Origin: Albidovulum litorale
GTDB lineage: Bacteria > Pseudomonadota > Alphaproteobacteria > Rhodobacterales > Rhodobacteraceae
NCBI RefSeq assembly: GCF_025751495.1
Contig: NZ_JAOWKZ010000003.1
Location: forward strand, 434,001-498,000
DNA length: 64,000 nucleotides
Direction: 5' to 3'
This document shows positions 50,772 through 60,434 of this stretch, piece by piece. The notes beneath the pieces are model-generated. The model did no database searches and was not told where the DNA came from. It worked only from the letters and a program-made list of their open reading frames with translations. The stretch's first letter is position 1. Every line of letters starts with the position of its first letter. Both the position numbers and the translations under genes were made by a program.

Positions 50772-52006
50772 GCGACCCTCAGCTTTGGACGGTCTTCGGC
50801 CGGATCGGCATCCTTTCCTTCGGCGGGCCTGCCGCGCAGATCGCGTTGATGCACCGCGAATTGGTGGAGGAACGCGACTGGCTGAGCGAGGAGGAGTACC
50901 TCCGGGCGCTCAGCTTTTGCATGCTCTTACCGGGACCCGAGGCGATGCAGCTTGCCACCTATGCGGGCTGGAAGCTCGGTGGCATCAGGGGCGGACTGAT
51001 CGCGGGTGGCCTCTTCGTGCTGCCCGGCGCGGCGGTGATCCTTTTGCTGGCGGCACTTTATTCTGCCTTCGGACAGGTCCCGCTGGTCTCGGCGCTTTTT
51101 CTCGGCGTCAAGGCTGCCGTCGTGGTGATCGTGATCGAGGCCCTGATCAGGGTGGCCCGTCGGGCGCTGAAAGGACGAGCGGCCTATGCGATTGCGGTCC
51201 TCGCCTTCATCGCGATCTTCGCTTTCAATCTGCCCTTCCCGGTCATTGTCGTTGCGGCTGCCATCGCAGGGGCAACTCTTCTGCCGCGCCCGCCCGCCAA
51301 GGATATAGCCCTTCCCAACCATCCCCGCCTTGCCGGAACAGTGGCGGCCGGCCTCGGGCTCTGGTGGGCACCGGTCGCAGCCCTTGCGCTTTGGGGACAG
51401 GACTTTCTGGTGGAAATCGGCCTCTTCTTCTCAAAGCTCGCCGTTGTCACCTTCGGCGGCGCCTATGCCGTTCTGGCCTACATGACCCAAACCGTCGTGC
51501 AGGATTACGGCTGGGTGACGACACCTGAAATGATGGATGCGCTGGGGTTGGCCGAGACGACTCCGGGACCGCTAATTCTCGTGACCGAATTCGTGGGCTA
51601 TCTTGCCGGATCACACCAGGGCGGGGTGGGCCTCGCCATCTCGGCGGCTGCGCTGACGATCTGGGTGACATTCCTGCCCTGCTTTCTCTGGGTCTTCGCT
51701 TTCGCGCCATATATCGAATGGACCGCCACACGCCCGCGTCTGGCCGCCGCACTGTCCGGCGTCAGCGCCGCCGTCGTCGGCGTCATAGCCAATCTGGCGA
51801 TCTGGTTCGCATTGCATCTGTTCTTCGCCCGCACGAATAGTCTCGGCGGTTTGCCCCTGCCTGTTCCGGAGTTCGCGTCCTTTCACTGGCAACCCACGCT
51901 GATTGCTTTGCTGTGCGCCTGGCTCCTGTTGCGGCGGCGCTGGAACATGATCGCTGTTCTCGGCATCGCCGCACTTGTCGGCGCTGCCCTTTCAGCGGTC
52001 CGGTGA
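50768..52006 (+). CDS. chrA: Chromate efflux transporter
   Basis: 412 residues in two homologous CHR halves with about 11 helices. Each half starts with the conserved FGG segment (LSFGGPAAQIALMHRELV near 16; VTFGGAYAVLAYM near 230). PGPEAMQLA and TTPGPLILVTEF are the other hallmarks. It uses the proton gradient to export chromate. Coupled to the rhodanese/ChrB gene. Confidence 0.93.
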   Translation: MSDPQLWTVFGRIGILSFGGPAAQIALMHRELVEERDWLSEEEYLRALSFCMLLPGPEAMQLATYAGWKLGGIRGGLIAGGLFVLPGAAVILLLAALYSAFGQVPLVSALFLGVKAAVVVIVIEALIRVARRALKGRAAYAIAVLAFIAIFAFNLPFPVIVVAAAIAGATLLPRPPAKDIALPNHPRLAGTVAAGLGLWWAPVAALALWGQDFLVEIGLFFSKLAVVTFGGAYAVLAYMTQTVVQDYGWVTTPEMMDALGLAETTPGPLILVTEFVGYLAGSHQGGVGLAISAAALTIWVTFLPCFLWVFAFAPYIEWTATRPRLAAALSGVSAAVVGVIANLAIWFALHLFFARTNSLGGLPLPVPEFASFHWQPTLIALLCAWLLLRRRWNMIAVLGIAALVGAALSAVR

Positions 52007-52097
52007 CAACGCTCCGCGTACGCGCGGCAAGGGCCCTTTCATTCCGGTTCGAATCCCTTATGCTGGCCGTCACGCAGCCACGGGAAGACCGCAAAAT

Positions 52098-52553
52098 ATG
52101 AGTAAAACCATCGACTACGGCAACCTCATGCACCGCGCGATGCGGGGCCTGATTCTGGAGGTTTTGCGCGGGGTCGAACGGCATGGTCTGCCCGGCGAAC
52201 ATCACTTCTTCATCACCTTCGATACACGCCATCCCTCGGCCCAGCTCGCCGACTGGCTGCGCGAAAGGTATCCCGAGGAGATGACGGTGGTGATGCAGCA
52301 TTGGTACGATGCGCTGAGCGTGAATGACGACGGTTTCGCCATCACGCTGAATTTCGGAGACAACCCGGAACCGCTTTACATCCCCTTCGACGCGATCCGC
52401 ACATTCGTCGATCCCTCAGTCGAGTTTGGCCTGCGATTCGAAACGCAGGACAGCGACGACGACGAGGAGGATGAGGACGAAGACGACACCGCGGAGGCCA
52501 CCGCGCCGCGGAAAGAGGCCGAGGTTGTCAGCCTCGACAAATGGCGGAAGTGA
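52098..52553 (+). CDS. sspB: ClpXP adaptor SspB (alphaproteobacterial type)
   Basis: 151 residues. Substrate-binding fold with DYGNLMHRAMRGL and HHFFITFDTRHP, then an acidic flexible linker (DSDDDEEDEDEDD) and a basic terminal ClpX-docking tail ending VVSLDKWRK. SspB captures ssrA-tagged proteins and hands them to ClpX. The tmRNA gene is 3.5 kb upstream. ATG at 52098. Confidence 0.92.
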   Translation: MSKTIDYGNLMHRAMRGLILEVLRGVERHGLPGEHHFFITFDTRHPSAQLADWLRERYPEEMTVVMQHWYDALSVNDDGFAITLNFGDNPEPLYIPFDAIRTFVDPSVEFGLRFETQDSDDDEEDEDEDDTAEATAPRKEAEVVSLDKWRK

Positions 52554-52655
52554 CGCTTTAGCGACGTTAGCGCCACCGTTAACGACATCGTCCTTGGCCC
52601 CCCGGCCGGAATCGCTTAGGCAGGGTCCGACATCTTCCAAGGACGGACCTTCGCC

Positions 52656-54050
52656 ATGACCAAGACCCGCACCGAGACCGACAGCTTTGGCCCGCTTGAG
52701 GTTCCCTCCGACAAGTACTGGGGGGCGCAGACCCAGCGCTCGATCATTAACTTCCCCATCGGCTGGGAAAAGCAGCCCGTTGCGATCATCCGTGCGCTTG
52801 GTGTGATCAAGCAGGCAGCGGCCGAGGTCAACATGGCGACCGGCAAGCTCGACCCCGCCATCGGCAAGGCAATGGTACAGGCGGCCTCTGAGGTCGTGGC
52901 GGGCAAGTTCGACGACAACTTCCCGCTGGTCGTCTGGCAGACCGGATCGGGCACCCAGTCGAACATGAACGCGAACGAGGTCGTGTCAAACCGCGCCATC
53001 GAGATCCTCGGCGGCGAGATGGGGTCGAAGAAGCCCGTCCATCCGAACGACCACTGCAATATGGGCCAATCGTCGAACGATACCTTCCCGACCGCGATGC
53101 ATGTCGCCATCGGCATGATGGCGCGCGATGTGCTGCTGCCGGGTTTGCGTAAGTTGCATGGCGCGTTGGCGGCGAAGTCGGATGAGTTCAAGGACATCAT
53201 CAAGATCGGCCGCACCCACACTCAGGACGCCACACCCCTGACACTTGGCCAGGAATTCGGCGGCTACGCCCATCAGGTGAAGAAGGGGATCGAGCGGGTC
53301 GAGGCCTGCCTGCCCGACATCTATGAACTGGCGCAGGGCGGCACTGCGGTTGGCACCGGGCTGAATACCAAAAAGGGCTGGGATACGGCGATTGCCGCCA
53401 AGATCGCCGAGATTACCTCCCTGCCCTTCGTCACCGCCCCGAACAAGTTCGAAGCACTTGCGGCACATGACGCGATGGTCATGTTCTCGGGGGCGTTGAA
53501 GACGGTCGCCGCGAGCCTCTTCAAGATCGCCAACGACATGCGGCTTCTGGGCTCCGGCCCCCGGTCCGGCCTCGGCGAACTGATCCTGCCGGAGAATGAG
53601 CCGGGGTCGTCGATCATGCCGGGCAAGGTCAATCCGACGCAGGCCGAGGCGCTGACGATGGTCTGCGCTCATGTGATGGGCAACGACGCCGCCGTGGGCT
53701 TTGCGGGGTCGCAGGGTCATTTCGAACTGAACGTCTACAACCCGATGATGAGCTACAACGTGCTGCAATCGATGCAGCTTCTGGGCGACGCGGCGGGGTC
53801 GTTCACCGACAACATGGTTGTGGGGACCGAGGCGAACGTGGCGCGGATCGACAAGCTTATGAAAGAGTCGCTGATGCTGGTCACGGCACTCGCCCCCACC
53901 ATCGGCTATGACAACGCGACCAAGGTCGCCAAAACCGCGCACAAGAACGGTACGACGCTCCGCGAAGAGGCCATCGCGCTTGGCTTCGTCGATGGCGAGA
54001 CGTTCGACCGCATCGTCCGACCGGAACTCATGGTCGGCCCGGAGGACTAA
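52656..54050 (+). CDS. fumC: Class II fumarate hydratase
   Basis: 464 residues, full length. [15 protein letters not shown] and the class signature [11 protein letters not shown] are both present; the latter holds the catalytic Ser loop. It interconverts fumarate and malate in the TCA cycle, with no iron-sulphur cluster. The stop is followed at once by the DUF4169 gene, whose ribosome-binding site (GGAGGA) lies within the last fumC codons. Confidence 0.97.
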   Translation: MTKTRTETDSFGPLEVPSDKYWGAQTQRSIINFPIGWEKQPVAIIRALGVIKQAAAEVNMATGKLDPAIGKAMVQAASEVVAGKFDDNFPLVVWQTGSGTQSNMNANEVVSNRAIEILGGEMGSKKPVHPNDHCNMGQSSNDTFPTAMHVAIGMMARDVLLPGLRKLHGALAAKSDEFKDIIKIGRTHTQDATPLTLGQEFGGYAHQVKKGIERVEACLPDIYELAQGGTAVGTGLNTKKGWDTAIAAKIAEITSLPFVTAPNKFEALAAHDAMVMFSGALKTVAASLFKIANDMRLLGSGPRSGLGELILPENEPGSSIMPGKVNPTQAEALTMVCAHVMGNDAAVGFAGSQGHFELNVYNPMMSYNVLQSMQLLGDAAGSFTDNMVVGTEANVARIDKLMKESLMLVTALAPTIGYDNATKVAKTAHKNGTTLREEAIALGFVDGETFDRIVRPELMVGPED

Positions 54051-54053
54051 GAC

Positions 54054-54239
54054 CTGCCACAGATCGTCAACCTGAGAACCGAGCGGAAGCGGCGCGAGCG
54101 TGCCAAGGACCGGGCAAAGGCGGCGGAAAACGCCGCCCGCTTCGGTCGGTGCAAGATTGCCAAGGCCGAGGAAGAGGATACGGCCGCCCGCGCGACCCGG
54201 CACCTCGACCAGCACCGGCGCGAGGACCCGGAGACGTGA
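54054..54239 (+). CDS. DUF4169 protein with a CTG start
   Basis: 61 residues: (M)PQIVNLRTERKRRERAKDRA..., ending HRREDPET. It matches the short basic DUF4169 family, which begins with (I/V)VNLR. No ATG, GTG or TTG is available before that motif; CTG at 54054 is 7 bases after GGAGGA, so CTG initiation is the most likely reading. Same frame as fumC, just past its TAA. Overlaps the next gene (GTGA). Confidence 0.75.
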   Translation: MPQIVNLRTERKRRERAKDRAKAAENAARFGRCKIAKAEEEDTAARATRHLDQHRREDPET

Positions 54240-54463
54240 GCCGTCCGCTCAAAAGGTCGTTGACCCTGAACGGGCACCGGACGAGCGTGTCACTGGAAGA
54301 ACCTTTCTGGCGCGCCTTCAGGCAGATTGCCGAAACCAGGGATCAGCCAATCAACGCGCTCGCGGCAGAAATCGATGCTGCGCGTGATGCCGAAACCGGC
54401 CTTGCAACGGCGATACGGCTGTTTGTTCTGAACGATCTTCAGGCCCGGCTTGACGTACGCTGA
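54236..54463 (+). CDS. Ribbon-helix-helix domain protein (GTG start)
   Basis: 75 residues. LTLNGHRTSVSLEEPFWRAF is the strand and first helix of an RHH_4-type fold, and the end (GLATAIRLFVLNDL) the second helix. Forms dimers; DNA binding is possible. Starts GTG at 54236 inside the stop of the DUF4169 gene, an arrangement that recurs in Rhodobacteraceae next to fumC. Confidence 0.82.
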   Translation: MSRPLKRSLTLNGHRTSVSLEEPFWRAFRQIAETRDQPINALAAEIDAARDAETGLATAIRLFVLNDLQARLDVR

Positions 54464-54466
54464 TAC

Positions 54467-54739
54467 TCAGCTTGCGACAGGGTGAGGGTAAAGCGCGCGC
54501 CGCAGCTTAGTTGAGAGCAATTTCTGATATTCTTCATCGTCGGTCAGGTCCCTGCGGCGGGGTCTGGATTTGAGTTCCCCGGAAAAGAGTGCCTGGATTT
54601 CCTCGCGCGAGACGGTTTCGAACTCCGGCTCCGGTTCAACATGAATACCGACAAAGCGCCAGGACGGGATGGCGATGCGTAGAAGGCTGCTGGCAGCGTG
54701 ACGCCCCGCTTGACCGCAATGATATTCCTGTAACGTCAT
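54467..54739 (-). CDS. Hypothetical protein, 90 aa
   Basis: Core LRIAIPSWRFVGI then VSREEIQALFSGEL and a basic tail (RPRRRDLTDDEEYQKLL). No known family. A related piece (IRIAFPSFGIR ... VSREEIAALLQRE) exists 300 bases away on the same strand, so this is a small duplicated family. Convergent with the RHH gene, 3 bases away. Confidence 0.55.
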   Translation of the reverse strand: MTLQEYHCGQAGRHAASSLLRIAIPSWRFVGIHVEPEPEFETVSREEIQALFSGELKSRPRRRDLTDDEEYQKLLSTKLRRALYPHPVAS

Positions 54740-55011
54740 GTTCCCTCCCCAGGGTCACGACAATCCTCACACGATCTCTTCGCCCTTGATGACGGAAGAA
54801 TCGCAGGCCAGAGCTAAGACTGCGATAGTTTCTCTTCTCGGATCAATTCCCGGTTGCAGAGTTTATTGATTTCCCACCAACGGCGTTGACACTTGTTGTC
54901 TGGACGCAACAGCTTTTCCGCACTCTTGCGGCCCTAAGGGGAAAATCCGCGATCCATACTGTGCATTTCTCAAATGCTCAGACAGGCCCGCGACGCACAT
55001 GCGCCCGAAAA

Positions 55012-55137
55012 CTAGTTACGTTCCCGCTGCAGCAGGGCCGCTATTTCCTCACGAGAGACTGAGAGGTCGGCAACACTGTTCGTGAACGGCTGAGACGACC
55101 GGATACCAAAGGACGGAAAGGCGATACGGATATGCAC
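55012..55137 (-). pseudogene. Diverged partial paralogue of the 90-residue gene
   Basis: A frame from GTG at 55137 to TAG at 55012 reads IRIAFPSFGIRSSQPF, then SVSREEIAALLQRERN, alignable with the 54467-54739 product but lacking its N terminus and basic tail. No good start. A remnant or a very short active copy. Confidence 0.45.
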
Positions 55138-55560
55138 CGGCAAGTTCCCGGGGAAAGCAGAGCCCTCGCCGTGAGTGCCGCGAAAACCAGTTCAACATCA
55201 TTACCCGCCCCCCGACGGATGTATAATCGGGGCCAGCACCTGAGTGCGCCTGCGGCCCCGACGGGCGTTGCCGCCCGATGTGGTGACATAGTCAATTGCG
55301 GCGACAGTCTTAACAAATCCCTTAATGGTTGTATTTACACTCAAGCCAAGTAACGTGGCGTCACCCTCGATTTTCCATCTAGCAGATCGCCTGAATCGTG
55401 GCAAAATTGTGATTTTTACTCTCTAACCGCCTTTATCTGGCCTTTTTTAGAGATGAGGACCAATTCGGCGCTTGTCCTCGAAACCCGATTCGCCAAACCT
55501 GGCGCGCCACCACAAAGAGGCAACCACCACCAAAGGTTGCTCCCGTCGTCATCGCGGCGG
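55138..55560. other. Intergenic stretch without a clear gene
   Basis: About 420 bases. A GC-rich inverted pair (CGGGGCC...GGCCCCG) lies at about 55227-55259. Short frames exist on both strands, but none has family features or a good ribosome-binding site. The preceding gap 54740-55011 is likewise empty. Confidence 0.4.
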
Positions 55561-56916
55561 CTACTGCCGTAACGCAACCCGAAGCAAAATGCCCGCCTGC
55601 GACCGGACCGTGAGATGGGCAACCGGAACTGGCGGCGATCCTTCCGTCGAGAATTCCAGATCGCGGACGAGGAGCGCGAGCAGGAGCGGTCCCTCGATCA
55701 TCGCGAACCCGGCCCCGGGGCATACCCGAGGGCCTGACGAAAACGGCAGGAACGCACGCCGCGCACTGTCGCGCCCCTCGGGGCTCCGCCACCGCCCGGG
55801 ATTGAAATCATCGGGCTGGTCCCACAGCCTTTCATGCCGGTGCACATGCCAGGGGCTGATGACGATCTGCGCCCCGCGCGGAACCGCCCGATCTCGGAAC
55901 CGGACGGGACAGCGCGCCTCACGCACCATCATCGGCACCGGCGGGTAAAGCCGCAGCACCTCACGGAAGACATCGCGGGTAAGTTTCAACCGGGCGACAT
56001 CGGCAAAGACGGGTTTTTCGCTCAGAACCTCCCGCGCCTCCGCGGCGACGCGCGCCTGCAACTCGGAATCGGTGGCCAGCAGATAGAGCGCCCAGGCCAA
56101 GGCCGATGCCGAGGTCTCGTGTCCCGCCAGGAAAAAGATCGCGACCTGATCGACCATCTCGGAGGCATCGAAGCGGTCGCCTGTTTCCGGATCGACGGTC
56201 GTCATGATCTTTGTTGCCAGATCATCGGGCGCGGTGCCGACGGCGATTTCGGCTGCACGCCCGGTCGTCAGTCGGGCGATAAGGCCCCGGATCTCGCGCG
56301 CAGCCCGGCGGATGCCCGGGCGATGGAACCGCGGAACCCAGCGCGGCAGCGGCAGGAAAGCGGCGAGGTTCAAGAGCGGCTGCGCCCGCTGGTATCGGCG
56401 GAAGGCGTGGAACACGCCGGATGCGATCTCATGCTCAATCGGGATCGAGAACAGCGTCCGAAAGATCACGTCGGCAGCAGCGTGGCTTGTCTCTTCCTCT
56501 ACCTCGACCACCGTTCCCGCACGTGCCGCCATCCGGTCGCGCGCAGCCTCGGCCGCCCCGAGCATTGCGGGAAAACTCTGATGCAGCCTACCACCTGCAA
56601 AAGCAGGGTCGATGATCCGCCGTTGCCGCGCCCATTCCTCGCCGTTGGTGACAAAAACCGAGCGGCCAAGCAACGGCAACAACCCTTCGCGCACCCGGTC
56701 GGATTTCGGGAAATCCGCAGGGCGTTCATTCAACACGCGGTCGATCAACTCCGGATCATTGCAAAGGTACGACCGAAAAAAAGGCGTGCGGAACTCGGCC
56801 ATCCAGGCGCGATAAAGCCTGGCGGGCTGTGCAGAGAGAATATCGGCCCTGAACAGTCGCAGGTATCGCAGTAGCGACACCTTGTCAGGACGGGAGGCAG
56901 GTTTCGGAGCGATCAT
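55561..56916 (-). CDS. Cytochrome P450
   Basis: 451 residues. I-helix AGHETS (264-269), K-helix E319/R322 in REVLRLYPP and the haem-binding FSSGPRVCPG with Cys399. Soluble bacterial type, needing an external ferredoxin or reductase not coded nearby. The ATG overlaps the stop of the membrane hydrolase gene (ATGA 56913-56916). Substrate unknown; the partner suggests a lipid or ester. Confidence 0.95.
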   Translation of the reverse strand: MIAPKPASRPDKVSLLRYLRLFRADILSAQPARLYRAWMAEFRTPFFRSYLCNDPELIDRVLNERPADFPKSDRVREGLLPLLGRSVFVTNGEEWARQRRIIDPAFAGGRLHQSFPAMLGAAEAARDRMAARAGTVVEVEEETSHAAADVIFRTLFSIPIEHEIASGVFHAFRRYQRAQPLLNLAAFLPLPRWVPRFHRPGIRRAAREIRGLIARLTTGRAAEIAVGTAPDDLATKIMTTVDPETGDRFDASEMVDQVAIFFLAGHETSASALAWALYLLATDSELQARVAAEAREVLSEKPVFADVARLKLTRDVFREVLRLYPPVPMMVREARCPVRFRDRAVPRGAQIVISPWHVHRHERLWDQPDDFNPGRWRSPEGRDSARRAFLPFSSGPRVCPGAGFAMIEGPLLLALLVRDLEFSTEGSPPVPVAHLTVRSQAGILLRVALRQ

Positions 56917-58139
56917 GCGATATCCCGGTAATGGTTTGCCACACGCTCGATCCGGCTTTGTGACGGCTTGCGGTCGCGGAACCGGGCTGAAAGGGTCTGA
57001 GGCCCTGCCGTGATGCGGAAATAGTCATAGTCGCCCGGTCGGTCGAAAGCACACAGATACTGGAAATGCAGCCTGAAATACCGCCGCTTCAATGCCTGCC
57101 AGCGTTCCGGGCTTAGGGTCTGGGTGAATGCAGCGGAGATGACCAGCGGCCAGCGTTTACCGGGCGGGGCGACGCCGGTCACGCTGACCGGGTCGCAGAG
57201 CGCGAAGGCGCAACCGTCACCCGGTGCTGTGACATCGACCCAGGTCAGTTCGTCTCGCGCCGAAAGGAAGGCGAGATCGGCCCTGAGGCGACGCGCGCGC
57301 GGCAGGAAGGCGGCCATCGGCACGACATGACCGAGCGACAGAAACCCCAGCGCGGGCCCGGATGCGGGCACCCTGCCCGCCCGGATCAGATCGGCCAGCA
57401 CCGAGACAGCCAGATGCACGCCGGAGGAATGTCCGACAACCAACACCTCATCCCAGTCCTCCTGCAGTTCGGCCGCGACCCGGTCTGCAAACTGTGCCAG
57501 CCGCGCCTCGAGCACGGCCGGATAGGCGCCGCCCTCCTGCGCGGTGAACGCATAATCATGCATCAGATAATAAGCGTAGATCCGGCCATCGAGCGCGCGA
57601 AACCGCCAGAGCACCGCCCAGACCAGCACGACACCCCCGATCCAGCCGACTTCGGGCGGTATTCCCGCCGCCCCAAGCCCCCGGCCCAGCAAGAGCGCCG
57701 CGCCCCAGCCCGCTGCCGTCGCCACGAATAATTGCAGCAGCAGAACCACCACGGGATAGAGCGCGGCAATCGTCGGCCCCTTCCTGAGCCGCATGACACG
57801 GAAGATCACCCCCGAGGCGACATAGGTCCAGGCCGTTCTGGCAAGCTGGCCGTAGGTTGCGATGATCCCTTCGGCCATCGAGGATCGCACGATATCCGAC
57901 CAGACCAGCACCTCGATCCCGGCCTCGGTCTCGCCACGCTCCATCCGGCCGACCACCTGCCAACCATGAGCGGTGCCCGGACGCCTCGGAGAGAACGCTA
58001 CATCATATCCCGATATTTCGGATTGCGCCCTGGCTTCGCTGCGATAAAGCTCGCGGTAGCGGCGTGGATGAAAAGGATCGTAGCCGGGGATGTAGAACAC
58101 CCGCCGACGCGCAACCCTGTCCCGGTTCCCGCGCTGCAT
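56913..58139 (-). CDS. Membrane-associated alpha/beta-hydrolase-like protein
   Basis: 408 residues. Two membrane helices (about 128-150 and 165-185) split an alpha/beta-hydrolase chain whose nucleophile elbow reads VVGHSSGVHL (GxSxG). N-terminal YIPGYDPFHPRRY is unusual for the fold. It is coupled to the cytochrome P450 gene, so a two-step oxidation and hydrolysis of a membrane-borne substrate is plausible. Confidence 0.75.
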   Translation of the reverse strand: MQRGNRDRVARRRVFYIPGYDPFHPRRYRELYRSEARAQSEISGYDVAFSPRRPGTAHGWQVVGRMERGETEAGIEVLVWSDIVRSSMAEGIIATYGQLARTAWTYVASGVIFRVMRLRKGPTIAALYPVVVLLLQLFVATAAGWGAALLLGRGLGAAGIPPEVGWIGGVVLVWAVLWRFRALDGRIYAYYLMHDYAFTAQEGGAYPAVLEARLAQFADRVAAELQEDWDEVLVVGHSSGVHLAVSVLADLIRAGRVPASGPALGFLSLGHVVPMAAFLPRARRLRADLAFLSARDELTWVDVTAPGDGCAFALCDPVSVTGVAPPGKRWPLVISAAFTQTLSPERWQALKRRYFRLHFQYLCAFDRPGDYDYFRITAGPQTLSARFRDRKPSQSRIERVANHYRDIA

Positions 58140-58227
58140 CCGCCTGCCGCCTGCCGCCTGCCTCTGTTGGCAGTGATGCTAGCGGAGATTGCCCGGCAAT
58201 ACCAATCAGGAACCGCTTTCTGCCCGA

Positions 58228-59061
58228 TCAGAGGTCCTGCCCAGCCAGGATAGCGCCTGCAGCCCGCCCCAATTGGCGCGACACATCCTCGAAAACAGTA
58301 TCATATCCGGCGAACAGCGCCCGGTTCAGGTCACGCCCGGCCTCGGTTTCGGAAAAGTCGATATACTCGCCAATCTCCTCGTCGGACAGCGGAGCGTAGG
58401 CCATGGCCAGATAGGACAGGATCCATATCTCTGTTTCGTCGCGGATATCGGCCTCCTGCCCCCAGATTTCGCCGATTATCTCATCCTCACTCATCGCCGA
58501 CGGCAACGCGCCGGCGTCGGCCAGTCCGAGGTAAAAAGCATAGTTGGCGTTCAGCCCGCCCGTGACATTGGCATCGACAAGATCATTGACCGAAACGAAC
58601 TCCTCGATCAGTTCCAGACGGGGGTCGCCGGTCTCCCGCATTTCGTCCAGTTTCGCCCGGCTCGCCTCGTCAACGGCTTCATCGAGAAGGGCACGGCGGG
58701 CCGAGATTTCCAGCGCGACAACCCGGCGGCCAAGATCGGACGAAAAGAATTCTAGCATCGAGGAGACATTGCCACCGGAAGTGTCAAGTGCTGCCTCAAA
58801 CGCTTCGGAGAAACCGTCGACCATGCGCCCTGTTTCATAAATGCCGGCGACCGCTTCATTCCACCGGGCGCCGCCACTGCCCGGAAACATGTCAGCTTCG
58901 AGCTCGCGGCCATAACCGAGCCCTTCCTCGGTCATCACAGCAAAGACTTCGGGCAGTTGGAGCGCGGCGCTCAATTCCGTCACGTCACTGTCGGCGGCAC
59001 GGGATGAGTCGGCCAGCGAGAAAAAGAGTGCGACAGGTAGCGCTGCGGCAAGGCGGAACAT
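58228..59061 (-). CDS. DUF2059 secreted protein
   Basis: 277 residues: signal peptide MFRLAAALPVALFFSLADSSRA, then an acidic helical protein with a repeated DUF2059-like pattern (SSMLEFFSSDLGRRVVALE; EEIGEYIDFSETEAGRDLN). Periplasmic, function unknown. Monocistronic, upstream of tRNA-Ser. Confidence 0.8.
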   Translation of the reverse strand: MFRLAAALPVALFFSLADSSRAADSDVTELSAALQLPEVFAVMTEEGLGYGRELEADMFPGSGGARWNEAVAGIYETGRMVDGFSEAFEAALDTSGGNVSSMLEFFSSDLGRRVVALEISARRALLDEAVDEASRAKLDEMRETGDPRLELIEEFVSVNDLVDANVTGGLNANYAFYLGLADAGALPSAMSEDEIIGEIWGQEADIRDETEIWILSYLAMAYAPLSDEEIGEYIDFSETEAGRDLNRALFAGYDTVFEDVSRQLGRAAGAILAGQDL

Positions 59062-59225
59062 GGATGGTCCTCGATCGAGTGGAGACATACACCTAGTCGC
59101 ACAGGATGCTTCTGCCAAGAACCCGGCGCACTCGTTTGAGTCCACCAAGGCCAAACCTTGCGAAAATTACGGGTTGCGCTGCTGCGCGCGGCCCGCTAAA
59201 TCCCGCGCACAACGACCCCTGACGC

Positions 59226-59315
59226 GGAGAGGTGCCGGAGCGGTCGAACGGGGCGGTCTCGAAAACCGTTGTGGGTGTGAGCCCACCCAGGGTTCGAATC
59301 CCTGTCTCTCCGCCA
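59226..59315 (+). tRNA. tRNA-Ser (anticodon CGA)
   Basis: 90 bases with CCA encoded (59313-59315). Acceptor GGAGAGG/TCTCTCC, anticodon loop CTCGAAA (CGA, reads TCG), the long class II variable arm (GTGGGTGTGAGCCCAC) and T loop TTCGAAT. Confidence 0.95.
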
Positions 59316-59636
59316 AATCTCATCTATTAATTGCTTAAATACAAATACATAACCAAAAAAAGCGCGAATTCATCCCCCATTATGACCGCCATTGTGATTT
59401 CGGTGCCCGCCGCGTGAAAGCCCAAAATGTTACGGTTTATACCGGATGAACGGGGCGAGCGGTTCAGTGTTAGCTGGCTCGGAAGAATCTACCTCCCCTC
59501 CCGGCCCTTTCGCTCGTGACCCTCGGAAAGGTCGTAGGACGCTGAAAAATTATTACCGCCCGAACGCACCAAGACCTCGGCATGGCGATAGGCGCTCTCG
59601 GACCGCGAAGAACGCTCATAGAAACGTCGCGAAACC
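59316..59636. other. Gene-poor stretch after tRNA-Ser
   Basis: AT-richer than the rest of the window at first (59325-59365). A plus-strand frame at 59446-59646 is open but Arg/Pro-rich and has no family features. No integrase or att repeat to the tRNA was found. Looks like accessory DNA. Confidence 0.4.
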
Positions 59637-59948
59637 TCAGCGTTGAGCTCCTTTTAAGAAGCTCTTGGATAGGAAATTGATAATCTCTGTTCGAGCTTCC
59701 TCGTCCGGAGCATGATGTTTCGATAAAAAAGCTGCAAAGCTGTCATAGCCGTACGTTTCGACGTGACGCCTCGCAAAACCAAGCATCAGAATTGGACTGT
59801 GGCAGAAGACACATCGTGCTCTGAGAAGGTTTGCTGCATGATCAGTATCCCCGTCCGAGCGCTGCTCTTCTGCGAGCACCGGCTGCGCCAGCAGTACACA
59901 AGTGATGGCGACAACATGGACCCAGATTGAGCAATGACGATTATGCAT
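59637..59948 (-). CDS. Small secreted c-type haem protein
   Basis: 103 residues: signal peptide ending near LLAQPVLA, then RCVFCHSP, a CxxCH haem-attachment motif, and a helical remainder with His and Tyr. Possible Met ligand in the MLGF segment. A minimal cytochrome; partner unknown. Stands alone in the accessory tail. Confidence 0.65.
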   Translation of the reverse strand: MHNRHCSIWVHVVAITCVLLAQPVLAEEQRSDGDTDHAANLLRARCVFCHSPILMLGFARRHVETYGYDSFAAFLSKHHAPDEEARTEIINFLSKSFLKGAQR

Positions 59949-60434
59949 AGCTAACCTTGGCGGCTTTGCTGTAGGCCAACCAATTACTCAGGCTCCACAG
60001 CCCCCTTGCGCTGATAACTGTACGCTCACCCTTCCTAAAACCACTTGATCGGCGTCAACCGAAAGAGGCCAAGAAAGGCACTTCAATTGGGTGGCTCAGC
60101 TAAGCAGTGGGTTAAGGCTCGAATTGTACTGGCCAAGCCAATGACCGCGATGCGGGACAAAGCTGCCGTACGATACCAAGCAGCGTTCCTGTTTGATTAA
60201 ACTTCGCTTCGCAGACAAAACACACTTCGGATGTTCGACGGTGTCTTCAAAGAGGGAAGAAGCGGACTCGGCGAAAGAATTCAAAGTGACACCTTGTATT
60301 GCGCTTCACTAGAATGACCTGCAGCGACCAAGCATGGAGAATCATCGATGCAGCCGTCCGGTATCTTGCGTGAACTTCTCGGAAGGTTACCCCGGGATAT
60401 CGTGATTGATCCTGAAGCGCCGAGTTACGAATCT
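59949..60434. other. Gene-poor stretch
   Basis: No supportable gene on either strand. It contains CCGAAAGAGGCCAA at about 60059, also found at about 63238 (dispersed repeat). Confidence 0.4.

Noticed and set aside
55201-55404. 67-codon minus-strand frame
   Set aside because: No ribosome-binding site, low-complexity Arg/Gly end, no family features.
59446-59646. 66-codon plus-strand frame after tRNA-Ser
   Set aside because: Arg/Pro/Ser-rich throughout with no hydrophobic core.
60096-60284. 62-codon minus-strand frame
   Set aside because: No start signal and no recognisable pattern.
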